64,000 bases of DNA from Adiantum capillus-veneris (GCA_014529385.2 CM043962.1:126198970-126262969), one strand, 5' to 3'; numbered from the stretch's first letter, positions 48,201 through 60,735 are shown. The notes: generated by a model not told the origin, from the letters alone. Program-made: numbers and translations.

Positions 48201-49270
48201 ATTCCCAATTAAAGAAGCACCTTGGAAACAAGGGAGTATAGGCTATGACTGAGGGTGTTGTTGGCGAGATGCCAGATATCCCTGGGTTGCTTGGCCCTGA
48301 GTGGACCAACCCATTACATAGAGCATCTTGCAACTCCATTGGTCTCCCCCCCCCCCGCTCCTAGGGGGAGGGGAGGGAGAGGGGAAAGCAAGAGTGTGCA
48401 CAAAGCTTGTGGCAATGGGGAAAGGGGAAAGTGATTTGGTGAGGGTGAAAGATCATGCAATCCATACAGGGCATTCACACCCCGTGCTCTACTTTGATCT
48501 ACACCGAGGTACCTTCTGCTTCCCACTCTTACCATGCCTACGTTTCGTCAAAAATAAAATACGTGGTGAATCAACTAAGATGCGACGAGTAAGGGTAGGC
48601 CTTGTCCTGTGAAGCAGGTGAAACTTGAAAGAGCAGCAATGGGTGCGGCGTGCATAGACTGAAGGTTGGAAATGAATGCTGGAAATGTGAGGGAGGTTGG
48701 AAATGTAGGCGAGTTGGTTTGGCGAGGGGGGTAGCGCTTGGGAGTACTGGAGTAGACAAATGCTAAATTTTTTATCATAAATGTGTCGAGCAGACATCAA
48801 CCACCTTGTAGCGCTTGCATGGTTAGCAAATGTGTCTAATTTACATCTTGCACACCAGGGTTCAAGTCCGGCTTGACGACATGGCATTTTTGGTTTGTTG
48901 TGGGTCTAATGTTGAGAGAACGTGTAGAGGAGGAATCCACAAAGATTCCAGCAAATAAAATAAGAGGAGCAAATAGGTACACACATTGTGGGTTGGGGTT
49001 TGACATTTTTTTACGTTTTTGTTTGAAACCTTGAAGGATGAAGCCAAGCAGGCTGGCAAATATTTTGCCAATGTTTAGTGCACATGGAAGCAGCTGCGCT
49101 TCGACTTTCAATAAGTTTTCACCCAGTTGGAGGGCATTCAAAAATTGTGTTAGAGAGGATGAGTAAGCATCATAGGATGGCAAGCTACGTTCACAAGCAT
49201 TGAGCGTGCAGCATAGTAATTTGCAACCGCCAAATAGCCATGAACTTGAAAAAGAAATAGGAGGGGAAAA
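48201..49270. other. Unassigned DNA with a tRNA-like relic
   Basis: A G/C-rich palindromic patch (CTCCCCCCCCCCCGCTCCTA...GGGGGAGGGG) lies at 48344-48377. Otherwise I see nothing coding that I can support. A tRNA-like segment is listed separately. Confidence 0.4.
48811..48880 (+). other. tRNA-like relic (D-arm and T-arm motifs)
   Basis: TAGCGCTTGCATGGTTAGCA resembles a tRNA D arm, and GGGTTCAAGTCC, about 45 bp further, fits the T arm/B box. The acceptor stem and anticodon loop do not form convincingly. It may be a tRNA pseudogene, a SINE head, or chance. Confidence 0.3.

Positions 49271-49274
<4 letters not shown>

Positions 49275-49313
<39 letters not shown>
49275..49313 (+). repeat. (CT)20 microsatellite
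   Basis: Uninterrupted CT units with no LINE attached; an empty tract of the kind the LINE family appears to use. Confidence 0.9.
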
Positions 49314-50060
49314 GGATCACCGAATGGGACTATAAGGCAAAGTATGAGGATGGCCTCATAGACTTGGGCATGGGATGTATAGGCATCCAACTCATAACTT
49401 GGGATAGGTTGTAGCTTTGCTTGTGCTGAAAGACATGGAAAAGGGAAAAACAAGAGGCAAGCAACAAGGACCCTGTAACCATTGTGGAGGGGGGAAATGA
49501 AGATGTCAATGAGGTTAATGAGTAGATGGAAGCATTCATGACACTTGTTCTCTTACAAGAGACCGACTCTATCGAGGAGGAAGATCTGATGATAGAGGGC
49601 AAGGAAGTGTTGGAGGAAGTCCCAAACTTCCCAATTACTCACTTTGCATGCAGGTGTGGTAAAGGGTTGTCAATTTCTTTTCCTTGACAACATTGCAAAG
49701 ATGCTTGGATGCAAAGAGAATGAGTCACTCTTGATGCTTGCTATATATGCAAGCATGAAGGATCCAAGTGGAAAGAACAAACCGACACAATTAGAAATTG
49801 ATTTTGAAGATCAAAGTCTCTCAACAAGACTCTCCTATCTACCCAAGGAAAATGAGTGGAATTTGGTGCAAACGGTGGCAAGAACCATGGTGGATATAAA
49901 ATCTTGTGCTTACTTTTATGATAGTGTGTCCAAAAGCACTTCCACCCACACAAACCACTAATTCTAATGGGTAGAGACGATTGTTCCACAATCGATCTTA
50001 CAAGGAAAGCTCTCAAAGAAGTGGGTGATAATACTTAGGTAAAACACACTTATACTTAAA
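49314..50060 (+). other. Unassigned region with a 105-codon frame
   Basis: The plus-strand frame 49644-49961 (LLMLAIYASMKDPSGKNKPT, later ENEWNLVQTVARTMVDIKSC) looks protein-like but I do not recognise it. It lies just upstream of an integrase scrap, so it may be Ty3-derived. Confidence 0.35.
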
Positions 50061-50065
50061 CAATG

Positions 50066-50510
50066 AAAATGGGGTTTGGACTTTGTAGGCCCAATTAGTG
50101 CAGCTCATAGCACTCACTCTTGATATATTATCGTTGCCACTGACTATGTGACAAAGTGGGCGGAAGCCACGGCGACACGTAAGGCCGATGTGAGGTCAAC
50201 TACTAAGTTTCTCTTTGAGAACATTATTACAAGATTTGGTTGTCCCTTTGAGATTGTGAGTGACAATGGTACTCATTTTATAAATGGAGTAATAAAAGAA
50301 CTCACTACCAACTTTATGATAGCTCACCATAAGTCCACACCTTATTATCCACAAGCAAATGGCTAAGCTGAGAGCACCAACAAGACCTTAATCTCTATCT
50401 TGACCAAAATAGTGGAAGCTCATCGACAGATTGGGATTTAAAGCTTACATTAGCTCTATGGGCTTATCGTACTGCAAGCGGAGGTTCTTGCAATGTGTCT
50501 GTTGGAAAAG
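50066..50510 (+). pseudogene. Ty3 integrase core fragment
   Basis: ATDYVTKWAEA, ENIITRFGCPFEIVSDNGTH and YYPQANG followed by a stop then AESTNK give the three acidic positions of the DDE core. The flanking domains are absent. Stops and frame changes after 50366 show decay. Confidence 0.75.
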
Positions 50511-51500
50511 GGATAGTTCTCTGTCGCACTAATTTGCACGGTTTCTAAAACATTGCAAAAGTTTGTGGGATTGGATCTCCTAGTTGCACCTTGTTGGGTA
50601 GCTCATCCTTGGTCCTTAGTGGCCTTCTTCTCTGCCTCTCCCCTTGCTTGTAAATTGGCAAGGTGGGCTCTCTCTACCTTTGCACTTGTCACTCCTCCGG
50701 CTCCTTCAGTTTTCTCTCCCCCTCTTGCTTCTTATGAGCTTCTTTCTCTACTTCCTCTTTCTTTCACTTCTCTTTGGCTCTCTTGATTTTCTTGGCTTCT
50801 TGTGCATCTGATTTAGGGTCACCGGGCATGACCTTCCTAACTTTTTGTATCACATGAGAGGGAAACATTTGCAACATCGACTGATCAATTGCTTGGGATG
50901 TAGGTTGTGGCATGGGTGGCACTATCTTTGTATTGAGAAGAGGGCCTTGATATTCTACTTGAGTGGACCTTGTTTCCACCTCCGCTCTTTTTTCTACTTG
51001 GGATCTTCTTGTTTTCTCAACCCTTCTCTCTTCCTCCCTCTCCCTTTGGATTTAGAGCTCTTCTTCTAGTCATAGTACAAAAGGGGAGGGGGGATCTGGA
51101 AAAGGTGTACACGTGGCATATGATAACGATGAAAGATCACCAAAAATCTATCGCATGCTTGATGAATCCTCCCTATTCAATTGTGGTGGAGGCTGCAAGG
51201 TTGTAGGAGCAGGTTGTGGATCTTGTGGAGGTTGTTCCACCACTATAGGAGGTTGCGGGTTGTCCATTGTGGATGCCACTTGCGGTGGTGGTTGTGTGTC
51301 CGTGGTGGACTCCACATGTGATTGAGATTGTGGATTTTGCATGCTCTTGGTTGCAGATTTATTGTGGTATGATGGTGGAGGCTAATTGGTGTGTGAAGTG
51401 GTTTTGTGCTTCGTATAGTCCATGGCGTGCAAGAGATGAGTACCTGCCCGTGCATGCTTGAGAGGGTGGCTTAGAACGAGACAATGTGAAATAAACTATA
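50511..51500. other. Unassigned low-complexity region
   Basis: A Pro/Gln/Thr-rich minus-strand frame (51342-51148) and its plus-strand Gly/Cys mirror result from GGTTGTGG-type repeats. No domain is recognised. Confidence 0.35.
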
Positions 51501-51518
51501 GGTTATGAGTTCTGAATT

Positions 51519-53650
51519 CTATAATGCTAATTTTTTTTTGAAAATTAAAAAGCTTAATAAAACTAAGGAAATTTCAAAAAAGTCTAAAAAAGACAAAACT
51601 TTGTGGACGGAACCATTGATTGTGCCGCAAAAAAATGACTCGTCATTACTGTGTATGTTTACAATAAAGATGGTATAAAAAAATTTGTTGAATTTTTGTC
51701 CAATGCCTATTGTTTTGTCATTAGTCTCCAACCACTGCAAGAGATAATCTCTTGCACCTGAGGCATGTAAGATTATATATGATTGCCTCATGTTAATCAT
51801 TTTTGTGATCTTGCATATAAAACTACTTTTGACTTGAGACTTCATCATCTAAAACTCTATAGAACCATTTGAACGTGTCATGCGGAGCATTGCTCCTTTT
51901 TCTCCCACCTCCATGACGTGTATTTTTGAAGCAGACTGGTTTTGATATTGTAAGCACTCTATTCCTTGGCTACTTCAAATGCCCAATGAACCATATGTAT
52001 CAAGGAAAAATGCACCATGTACAAAAAGTATGTGTTGCAAACAAATATAGACAATTTTAGCTCAAATTGACAAGCAATTCCACTATAGCGATTAGGTGTT
52101 ATACCCACTATGTAATGTGTTATGTGTGTTTCCAGTCGCCAGCCATCAACTGGTTGTGAAAATGTTGATTGCAAACTTCAAGTTGGAGAGCTCATCAGAG
52201 GTTGATTTCTCCTTTTTAAGTAGACAAAATAGCTTGTCAACAAATTGCCATAGACCATCATCCTTTAGTCCAAGGGCTGCTTCATTACCTTTGTCTTCGG
52301 TGGTTATGGCACATAAATTTCTACATAACCAAAATTTGTTGGGACTTTGGAAGTTAGAATAGTTCAAAAGCAGATGCCTCACTTTACTGCCACCCATACA
52401 TATTTTATTTGGCCAATCCTATGTGCTTCCTGATGCCTTCTTGTTGTTCGCTCAACCACACTACCATGGAGACAAACACTCGGTAGAATTCCTTCAAATT
52501 CTCTTATATAGTCTTCTCTTCTTTTTACATGCTCCATATTCCAAGAAAAAGTAATGTTGAGCATTAGAAACTTGTCAAAAATTCTAAAACTTGCATAAAG
52601 GGTGCACACATTTACATTTGCCAGTAGAATAGGATCCCAATGTGGATCTTCCGTGTCTTGATTAATGCATATACTTTGGTCATAATAAGTAACGATACCT
52701 TAAAACCATTTTTGTAGTGCTTTACTCACTGTTTACATAGTGGACACACCCTTCGCAAAGTGGGCTCCACCTTTGCCACCCTTTTCCTTTCCACCCTTGA
52801 CGACTTGTTGGCATTGCACCCTTGCCTTAATTGGTCATCGGGACCTTACTATGGTAGTAATAAATGCATGGAAAGAGGGTCATTCACCTTGTTCTAGTAT
52901 TAACTTCAAAGTTTTCAATCCTCCTACCAAGTGCCATTCGACTTGGAAACTACCCAAATGTGAAACCTGCAATCTTTGTCCTTTTTGCTGTTGCCAAGAA
53001 CAACATCAACAATTATAATGTGATTGAAATACCACATGAGGGAATCGTGTGTCTCATACAAGAGACAAGCTACAAGCCACCATATATTCTTCTCCAATTG
53101 AATCCCAAAACACATGTTTCCCTTCTTATTGGCATTTAGATCAACATTGACGCATGGCAAGGCCCTATTCATCAAGGTAATGCTGAACCTTCCAAGACAT
53201 TGACCTTTCACAACCTAGCACTTACTGAGCTTCATAAAAATCATGACTTTACCATCACACTCTTCTTGTGTCAACCCATAAAACCTAATGAGTGACTCTT
53301 GAATCTTCAACAAGTCAACATACAAATTGTTGAACTCATTGCAGTGATAGGATTTGATATCTTTCATGGGTATGGAATCATCCACGCATTGAAACCCACC
53401 TAATAAGCTAGTAACATCATTATTGACACATTTTTTTGCAAGGCTTACATGTAAGGTGTTGGTAACAATTTAAATAATCCCTTTGTCCTTGTTCTAGCTT
53501 GATGGATTTGCACAAGGGTTCATACTCTCTGAAATTGTTACATGTAAGGTGTTGGTAACAATTTAAATAGTCCCTTTGTCCTTGTTCTAGCTTGATGGAT
53601 TTGCACAAGGGTTCATACTCTCTAATTCTCATAAATGATTTTCTCATGTT
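51519..53650 (-). pseudogene. Unidentified decayed minus-strand coding region
   Basis: Several protein-like minus-strand frames follow in order: 53647-53420, then about 53415-53230, 53211-52924, 52609-52379, 52397-52146, 52174-51959 and 51848-51519. Examples: IQESLIRFYGLTQEECDGKV, CFGIQLEKNIWWLVACLLYE, GLWQFVDKLFCLLKKEKSTS. They are separated by stops, possibly introns. The codon pattern suggests one ancestral protein of several hundred residues. I do not recognise the family; a transposase or a host gene fragment are both possible. Confidence 0.4.
53444..53628. repeat. Direct tandem duplication of about 92 bp
   Basis: The block from TTACATGTAAGGTGTTGG to GGTTCATACTCTCT occurs twice, one base differing (TAAATAATCCC versus TAAATAGTCCC). 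On the minus strand it duplicates REYEPLCKSIKLEQGQRDYL. The near identity shows a recent event. Confidence 0.85.
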
Positions 53651-54132
53651 AAACTGATCATTTGATATGGGAAAGTGACAGGGGAGAAAAAGCTAGAATA
53701 TTGGTTAAGCTGGCCGACCGGGCATAGTAGGGCTCCAAAGAAGGGGAAATAGACCATGAGGGAATTGATGTTGTGTTTGATAAGTGGATTGCTTAGTGCT
53801 TGAAGTTTCCATCTTCATTGCACTAGCTAGTATTGAAGGAACACAAAGAATTGTATTGTAAAATGTCTCTCTTGATGGGAGAAACCATAATACAAAGCCT
53901 TTTGGAGGGGGGACCGGCTCCATGCAAATCTAGTCCTCAACTGCTGTCAATTGCTTAATCTCTCTCTCTTTTGAAGTATTGTTCATGCTATCTAACTAGG
54001 TGTTATACTTTTTGTTGCTTTCTCCACCCAAGCACTCTTGTTATTCTCATTAGAAATCTATTCTAATGACATGCTCACTATGTTCATGCTATTTTCAGCT
54101 ACACACAAGTTACTAGGCCATTAAATGTTACG
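53621..54132 (+). repeat. 5' LTR of the chromovirus, internally deleted and 5'-truncated
   Basis: From TCTAATTCTCATAAATGATT to AAATGTTACG it matches both ends of the LTR at 61089-62734, but lacks about 1.1 kb of the middle and the first bases. It is directly followed by a primer binding site. Confidence 0.8.
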
Positions 54133-54133
54133 T

Positions 54134-54145
54134 TGGTATCAGAGC
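54134..54145 (+). other. Primer binding site (tRNA-iMet)
   Basis: TGGTATCAGAGC, a perfect copy of the usual plant tRNA-iMet primer site, two bases after the LTR end. Confidence 0.9.
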
Positions 54146-54550
54146 ACAAGGTTTCTGTTTTCTTGCTCAAGAAGGGAGTTCCTCAAGCTAGCTATGAATG
54201 GTTGGTATTATTAATTGCATGTGAGTAAGTAGAATAGGGATTTTTCAGCCTTGCAATGCGCCCGCCTTTGTGCAGTTAACGGGGCATCACCATCGAGAGC
54301 TATGGTCTTAATAGTGGAGTCCTACAGGGCTTGCCTACGACTTAACCACTATTGAGCTATTAGAATCTTGACAGGAGCCTGTGTTGTTTTGGTGTTGAAC
54401 GACCCTCTCTTCTATTCCTTGCAATTAATGGTATTCGAGCCACGAGTACAATAGCTTGAGTGCTTTTTCTAAAGGGGTAAAGAAGAGTAGCAACTAGGGC
54501 TTGAAGTGCCAAAGTACACCTAAAAAAGGTTTACACCTAAAAGTTGTTAG
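54146..54550 (+). other. Untranslated leader of the chromovirus
   Basis: No gene; lies between the primer site and the first gag-like codons. Confidence 0.5.
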
Positions 54551-56145
54551 AATGGCTGACAATAGTAAAGAGAGTAAAATCAATGTTGATAACTTTGATT
54601 TTGCTAATGAGCAGGCTACTAATGATGCCCAGATCTTGTTTCTAGGCTTCAACAATCCATGGGCGATCCATCCCTCCAAAGTGAAGTGCAACGGCAACTT
54701 CGTGCTCATGGGATTCTCCAAGCTCCCCACCATGACGAGAGAGCACCTAGGAAGCCTCCTTGCGAGACTTCCAAAAGAGTTCTCTCTCCGATTTGGGAAG
54801 AAGAAGAGGATCCATATGAAGGGCTCAAAAATTTGCACCTTGATGATGCATTTCCTTCTTGAAGGAGAATTCAAGAGCCTCCACCAAAGGAACGAGAAAT
54901 AAGTGAGTCTCCTGCCACCTCGGCGGAGATGGCTCCACGAAGATGGCGTGCTAAACGCTCTTTATCACCTCCAAAATAGAGAAGACCATTGCATACTTCT
55001 CCACACCATACTTCAAAGAGAGATGCCAAAAAGCAAGAGAAGAAAAAGGCAAGAAAGAGGACACCCTCTTCTCCATCTTCTTCATCCTCTTCCTCTTATG
55101 AAAGTGATGGTGAAGACAACGAAGATCAACGCAAGAAAAAGGTGAGAAAAAGGTCACCCTCTTCTCTATCTTCCTCAAATTCTTCACCTTCTGAAGAAAG
55201 TGATGGTGCAACCTTTGAACCATAAAAAAGAAGAGGCCATAGAAAATCCTATGCCGTGTGGAAGAGGTTATCCAAGCTCAAGAAATCCAAAGAGGGAGGG
55301 AAGAGCATCTGTTTCCTTACCTACGCTGGCACTTTTGGTGCTATGGACAAAGTCTTGGCCTTTATCCAACAGTTAGATGCGGCGTTTGGAGATGAGGGCT
55401 TCACGGAGTCCTCTAAGCTACGCCATGTAGCTATGCACTTTCAAAAATACGCAAGACAATCGTGGTCTAGCCTACGGGCCAATGGTGAAGCTCCACAAAA
55501 ATGGAAAGCTTTAGGAGCTTCCATTATGAAGCAGTTTTTGGCCACCGATGCCAAAGACAAAGTACTCACCGAATGGTGAAGCTTGAAGCTCTCTCCCTAC
55601 AAATCCATTCACAAATATGTAGAAAAGTTTTGGGACTTACAACTCAAAGCCACTGTCTTCAAAAATTTGGATTTTGGAGAGAAAAAGCAACAATTTTGTG
55701 CACGCTTAACTGAGGAAATGGTGGAGTATGTCAACTCCCAAAGGCCACGCACCATATCGGCGGTTATACACCATACTATGGTGGCTTCTCGAATCAATTT
55801 TCAAACGGGGGCTAAAAGAAATTTTAAGCTCACACAAAACAACGATTCCAATGAGCCTAAGGGGAAGGACAATGTCCAAAAGTCTCCTAATGGCAATTCC
55901 AACAAAGCTAAAGAGAAGGGAGTTTATAAAGGCAAAAATAAACTCTCTCCTGAAGAGCTTGAGCGTTATTGCAAGGATAACCGCTATTTCAAGTGCGGCA
56001 AGCAAGGGCATGCGTACCGTGCTTGTCCCCAAAAGAACACCCGCCATGAGCCTCCTAGAGCTACCTTGGTCGAAATCCAAGAGGAGGAACCTCACCACAA
56101 AGGATCTCCTCTATGCCATGCTTGGGGGAAAGGTACAAGAACATG
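54551..56145 (+). pseudogene. Chromovirus gag, first copy
   Basis: The start MADNSKESKINVDNFDF is followed by basic and Ser-rich repeats (KKARKRTPSSPSSSSSSS). Capsid domain from 55256 (AFIQQLDAAFGDEGFTESSK, YARQSWSSLRANG). A TGA at 55576-55578 stands where the second copy has CGA. The zinc knuckle FKCGKQGHAYRAC lies near 55990-56030. Frame changes occur. Gag would form the particle shell and bind RNA. Confidence 0.75.
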
Positions 56146-56445
56146 ATGCTTTTATTCTCTTTGACCCTGGTTCTACTCACAATTTCATATCCACAGAGTT
56201 GGCCCCCAAGCTAGGCATACAAGCTTATGAGATGGGAGATGTCCTACCTGCAGACGGTGCTTTCAAGGGGAAAGAAGCTTCAGGCACTCCCTTAATTGGG
56301 AAATTGAGGCTCCATGTCCAAAGCTATGTGGACAAAGAGGACTTCTTTATTTCTCCTCTCAAGCATGAGGATGTAATCTTAGGGGCACCAAGGTTTGATC
56401 ACATGGCTTCCAATGCTAGATTCCCTAAAAGGAGAATCTCCTTTA
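56100..56445 (+). pseudogene. Chromovirus protease, first copy, cut by an inversion
   Basis: Reads AFILFDPGSTHNFISTELA, then FFISPLKHEDVILGAPRFD. The domain ends abruptly at about 56445 where an inverted RT piece begins. Confidence 0.75.
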
Positions 56446-56714
56446 GGTCAATCCTACTGAAGTAGGTGGACCCTTGTAGCTTATCAAATAGGTCTTCTAC
56501 CCGTGGAATGGGAAACCTACTCTTGATAGTGATCCTATTTAGTGCTCTATAGTCGACACGCATGCGATATGTGCCGTCTTTCTTTTGCACTAATAGCACA
56601 GGAGAACAAAATGGAGATGAGCTAGGCCTAACCATGCCCTTCTCAACTAGCTCATGCACTTGCCGCATAATCTCCTCTTGTTGAGCTTGAGAAACTCTAT
56701 AAGGAGGTTTTCTC
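56446..56714 (-). pseudogene. Inverted fragment of the chromovirus RT
   Basis: On the minus strand it encodes RQVHELVEKGMVRPSSSPFC, VQKKDGTYRMRVDYRALNRI and STYFSRIDLK. This matches 58040-58308 of the same element in reverse. It sits between two copies of gag/protease. Confidence 0.85.
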
Positions 56715-57838
56715 TAAGCTACGCCATGTAGCTATGCACTTTCAAAAGTCCGCCAGACAATGGTGGTCTAGCCTACGGGCCACGCCTACGGGCCAACGGT
56801 GAAGCTCCACGAACATGGAAAGCTCTAAGAGCTTCCATTATGAAGCAATTTTTGGCCACCGATGCCAAAGACAAAGTACTCACCGAATGGCGAAGCCTGA
56901 AGCTCTTTCCCTATGAATCCATTCACAAATATGTAGACAAGTTTTGGGACCTACAACTCAAAGCCACTGTCTTCAAAAAGTTGGATTTTGGAGAGAAAAA
57001 GCAACAATTTTGTGCGGGCTTAACTGAAGAAATGGCAGAGTATGTCAACTCCCAAAGGCCATGCACCATGTCCGCGGTTATACAACATACTATGGTGGCT
57101 TCTTGAATCAATTTCCAAACTGGGGCTAAAAGAAATTCTAAGCCCACAAAAAACAAGGGTTCCAATGATCCTAAGGGGAAGGACAATGTCCAAAAGTCTC
57201 TTGAGGGCAATTCCAACAAAGTTAAGGAGAAGGGAGTTTACAAAGGCAAAAACAAACTATCTCCTGAAGAGCTTGAGCGTTATCGCAAGGATAACCGCTG
57301 TTTCAAGTGCGGCAAGCAAGGGCATGCGTACTGCGCTTGCCCCCAAAAGAACAACTGCCATGAGCCTCCTAGAGCTACCTTGGTTGAAATCCAAGAGGAG
57401 GAAACTCACCACAAAGGATCTCCTCTATGCCATGCTTGGGGAAAGGTAAGAGAACATAATGCTTTTATTCTCTTTGACCCTGGTTCTACTCACAATTTCA
57501 TATCCACAGAGTTGGCCACCAAGCTAGGCATACAAGCTTACGAGATGGGAGATGTCCTACCCGTTGACAGTGCTTTCAAGGGGCAAGAAGCTTCAATCAC
57601 TCCCTTAATCGAGAAATTGAGGCTCCATGTCCAAAGCTATGTGGACAAAGAGGACTTCTTTATCTCTCCTCTCAAGCATGAGGATGTAATCCTAGGGGCA
57701 CCATGGTTTGATTGCATGGCTGCCAATGTTAAATTCCATGAAAGAAAAATCTACTTTAGGTTCAGGGAAAAAGAGATGTACATAGATGCTAAGCAAATGG
57801 GTAACACCATACATACGCAAGCTCTATTTCCGTGTACA
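56715..57838 (+). pseudogene. Second copy of chromovirus gag end, zinc knuckle and protease
   Basis: Starts with TCTAAGCTACGCCATGTAGC as at 55414 and runs parallel to 55414-56445 with scattered changes. Has a small tandem duplication near 56770-56795, a TGA near 57104, the knuckle FKCGKQGHAYCAC (Arg to Cys), and a protease with LFDPGSTHNFIS and VILGAPWFD. Continues into the RT. Confidence 0.8.
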
Positions 57839-58860
57839 TGATTTTTGTCCAAGATTCTCAAAATGAACCTAATGTTTTAGCAAAAGAAACTATATACACT
57901 CACAAGGAATTAGAGTTATCCAATTTTCTCAAGGGGTTTCAAGATGTCTTTATTGACGATATCCCTTGTGAGCTAGCTCCTAAACGAGGCAATGATGACC
58001 ATGCAATTGAACTTCTTCCAGGAAGTTCACCGCCTAATAAACATCCTTATAGAGTTTCTCAATCTCAACAAGAGGAGATTATGCGGCAAGTGCATGAGTT
58101 AGTTGAGAAGGGCATGGTTAGGCCTAGCTCATCTCCATTTTGTTCTCCTATGCTATTAGTGCAAAAAAAAAGACGGCACATATCGTATGTGTCGACTATA
58201 GAGCACTAAATAGGATCACTATCAAGAATAGGTTTCCCATTCCACGGGTAGAAGACCTATTTGATAAGCTACAAGGGTCCACCTACTTCAGTAGGATTGA
58301 CCTAAAAAGTGGCTATCATTAAATAAGGATAGTTGATCAAGACATTGTAAAGAACGCATTTCGCACTACGTTTGGTCTTTACGAATATATTATCATGCCT
58401 TTTGGCTTGACCAATGCACCAACCACATTCAATCGCTTGATGGAAAAGCTATTCAGGCCTCACCGAACCTTATGATATCATCATCTATTCTAATTCATTA
58501 GACGAACACAAGCAACACCTCCATGTAATATTTCAAGTTCTAAGAGAGAATAAACTCTATTTTGATAGAAAGAAAAGTGATTTTTTCTTGCAAGAGATTC
58601 AATATTTAGGTCACATTATCTCTCAAGATGGCATCCAAATGGATCCATCAAAGTTAGAGGTAATAAAAGGATGGCCTAAACCAAGGAATCTTCATGAACT
58701 AAGAAGCTTTATAGGTATGTGTGCATACTATAGATGCTTCATAGAAAAGTTCTCACAAATTGCAGGACCATTACATGACCTAACAAAGAAAAACATTAGG
58801 TATACATGGTCTGCCAAGGAGAACAATGCTTTCAAAAAGCTTTAAGAAAAGCTTATCTCT
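57832..58860 (+). pseudogene. Chromovirus reverse transcriptase, broken
   Basis: NKHPYRVSQSQQEEIMRQVH, VDYRALNRITIKNRFPIPRV, YFSRIDLKSGYH then [21 protein letters not shown] frame change at about 58160, a stop at 58321, and a lesion around 58470 that removes part of the YxDD box (only YDIIIYS remains). The connection domain follows (LGHIISQDGIQMDPSKLEVI). Not functional. Confidence 0.8.
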
Positions 58861-59703
58861 CAACCTGTGCTTAAACTACCGGATCTCTCAAAGCCATTTG
58901 AGGTCCAATGTGACGCTTGTGGTGATTTTCTTGGAGCTGTTTTGCTCCAAGAAGGGCATGCCATAACTTATGAAAGTCAAAGGCTCAACCCTATTGAGCA
59001 AGCTCTAGGCATATATGAAAAGGAACTCCTCGCAGTTCTACATGCCTTAGACTCATGGAAGCACTATTTATTGGGGACTCCTTTCATTCTGCGAACGGAT
59101 CACCAAAGTCTTAAGTACTTCATGACGCAGACTAAGCTCTCCGACAAACAAATGAGGTGGATCCTTTCGCAATTTCATTTTCATATTGCTCACATTGCTG
59201 GCAAGCATAATCAAGTAGCCGATGCACTCTCAAGACGGCCGAGAGCGAATGCGGTTTCCATAGTAACTCACAATGACCTATCTTCTATGATAGATGAGTA
59301 TGCTATTGATCCCAATTTTAGAGATGTGATTTCGGCCCTTGCATTAGGGAAGAAAGAGGAACCATTTACTTTACAAGATGGCTATCTTCTCTATGGCAAC
59401 AGACTATGCATTACTACCTCACTACGTGAGAAAGTAATGTATGAATCTCATGCTCCTTCTTATGCGGGGCATAGAGGGATTCAGTCTACCCTAAAGGGGA
59501 TTGAAATATATTTCTATTGGCCTACCATGAAAGTAAACATACAAGAGTATGTTTCTAAATGTGTGGTATGCCAAAAGACAAATTTTGATAGAGGGAAGCA
59601 ACCTGGATTGCTTCAACCTTTGCCAATCCCTTATTCACCATGGGAGAGCATATCCATGGATTTTATCTTTGGATTGCTTAAGTCTATCCATGGGAATACG
59701 TGA
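58850..59703 (+). pseudogene. Chromovirus RNase H and integrase zinc region
   Basis: 278-codon open frame. RNase H: FEVQCDACGDFLGAVLLQ, YEKELLAVLHALDSWKHYLL, RTDHQSLKYFM, then AHIAGKHNQVADALSRR. Integrase HHCC: SHAPSYAGHRGIQSTLKGI, then CVVCQKTNFDRGK. Ends at the TGA at 59701. Confidence 0.85.
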
Positions 59704-60735
59704 ATATGGACGATAGTAGACAGGTTTAGTAAACAAGCTCATTTTATACCTGTCAAAAAGACTACCAAAGCCCATAAAATGGAAACCCTCTTCATTTCAC
59801 AAATCTTCAAATATCATGGCTTGCCAATGTCCATAGTGTCGGATAGAGATCCTAGAATGACCAGTAGTTTTTGGAAGGGTCTCTTTGAAAATTTAGGAAC
59901 AAGGCTAAATTTCTCTTTGGCCTATCACCCGCAAACGGATGGCCAAATGAAATAGCTAACCTAATAATTCTCGATCTACTAAAAGCCTATGTAATGGAAG
60001 TAGATCAAAGATCCCAATGGGAGAAGTACTTACCCTTAGTGGAATATGCCTACAATAACATTGTACATACTTCCACCGGAAAATCACTTTTCGAGGTAAT
60101 TGAGGGAAGATAAAAAAGTCCCCTGCTACTTAAGGTACACGGGAAGATCTTCGCTGCAGATGAGTACAACCGAGACCTACAAGAATCTTTCCAAAAGATT
60201 AAGGATGCTATCTTTATCTCACAGCAAAGGCAAAGGCTGCTGCTGATAAGCACATAAGAACCCAAGCCTTTAAAGAAAATGATTGGGTCTTACTTAAATT
60301 TCCCAAGGCTTGATAAAGGCACACGATGGGCAAGGATCCTATGGGACACCAAAAGTATTATGCTAAGTTAGCAAAAGGTACTATGGTCCCTTCCAGATGC
60401 TTAGGCCAATCAATGAGATGGCCTATCAACTCAAGTTGCCCAGCCTTTGGCTCATACACAATGCTTTCCATGTGAGCCTTCTAAAGCCTTACAAAGGAGA
60501 GCCACCACAAGAACCAACTATTGAAGACCCACCGGAGATCGAGGACCAAGAAGAGGTGATGCAGCCCAAGTCCATTCTCCAACATGAAGACAAGGTACTA
60601 AGAGGTAGTAAGACTATCCGACGATATCTTATTAAGTTTAAGAATTATCCTTTTGAAGATGCTAGATGGATGCAAGGCATAAAATTAAAGGATAACCTAA
60701 ACCTTGTCAATGCTTACAATGCTTCCCTAGAGTAA
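59704..60735 (+). pseudogene. Chromovirus integrase core and chromodomain-like tail
   Basis: IVDRFSKQAHFIPVKKTT and IVSDRDPRMTSSFWKGLF show the first two acidic residues; the third region reads AYHPQTDGQMK with a stop where the Glu motif is expected. The C-terminal frame 60397-60735 has NAFHVSLLKPYKGEPP and a chromodomain-like segment (RRYLIKFKNYPFEDARWM), which supports the chromovirus assignment. Confidence 0.8.

Noticed and set aside
51148-51342. Pro/Gln-rich protein
   Set aside because: Low-complexity repeat translation with no domain and no extended frame.
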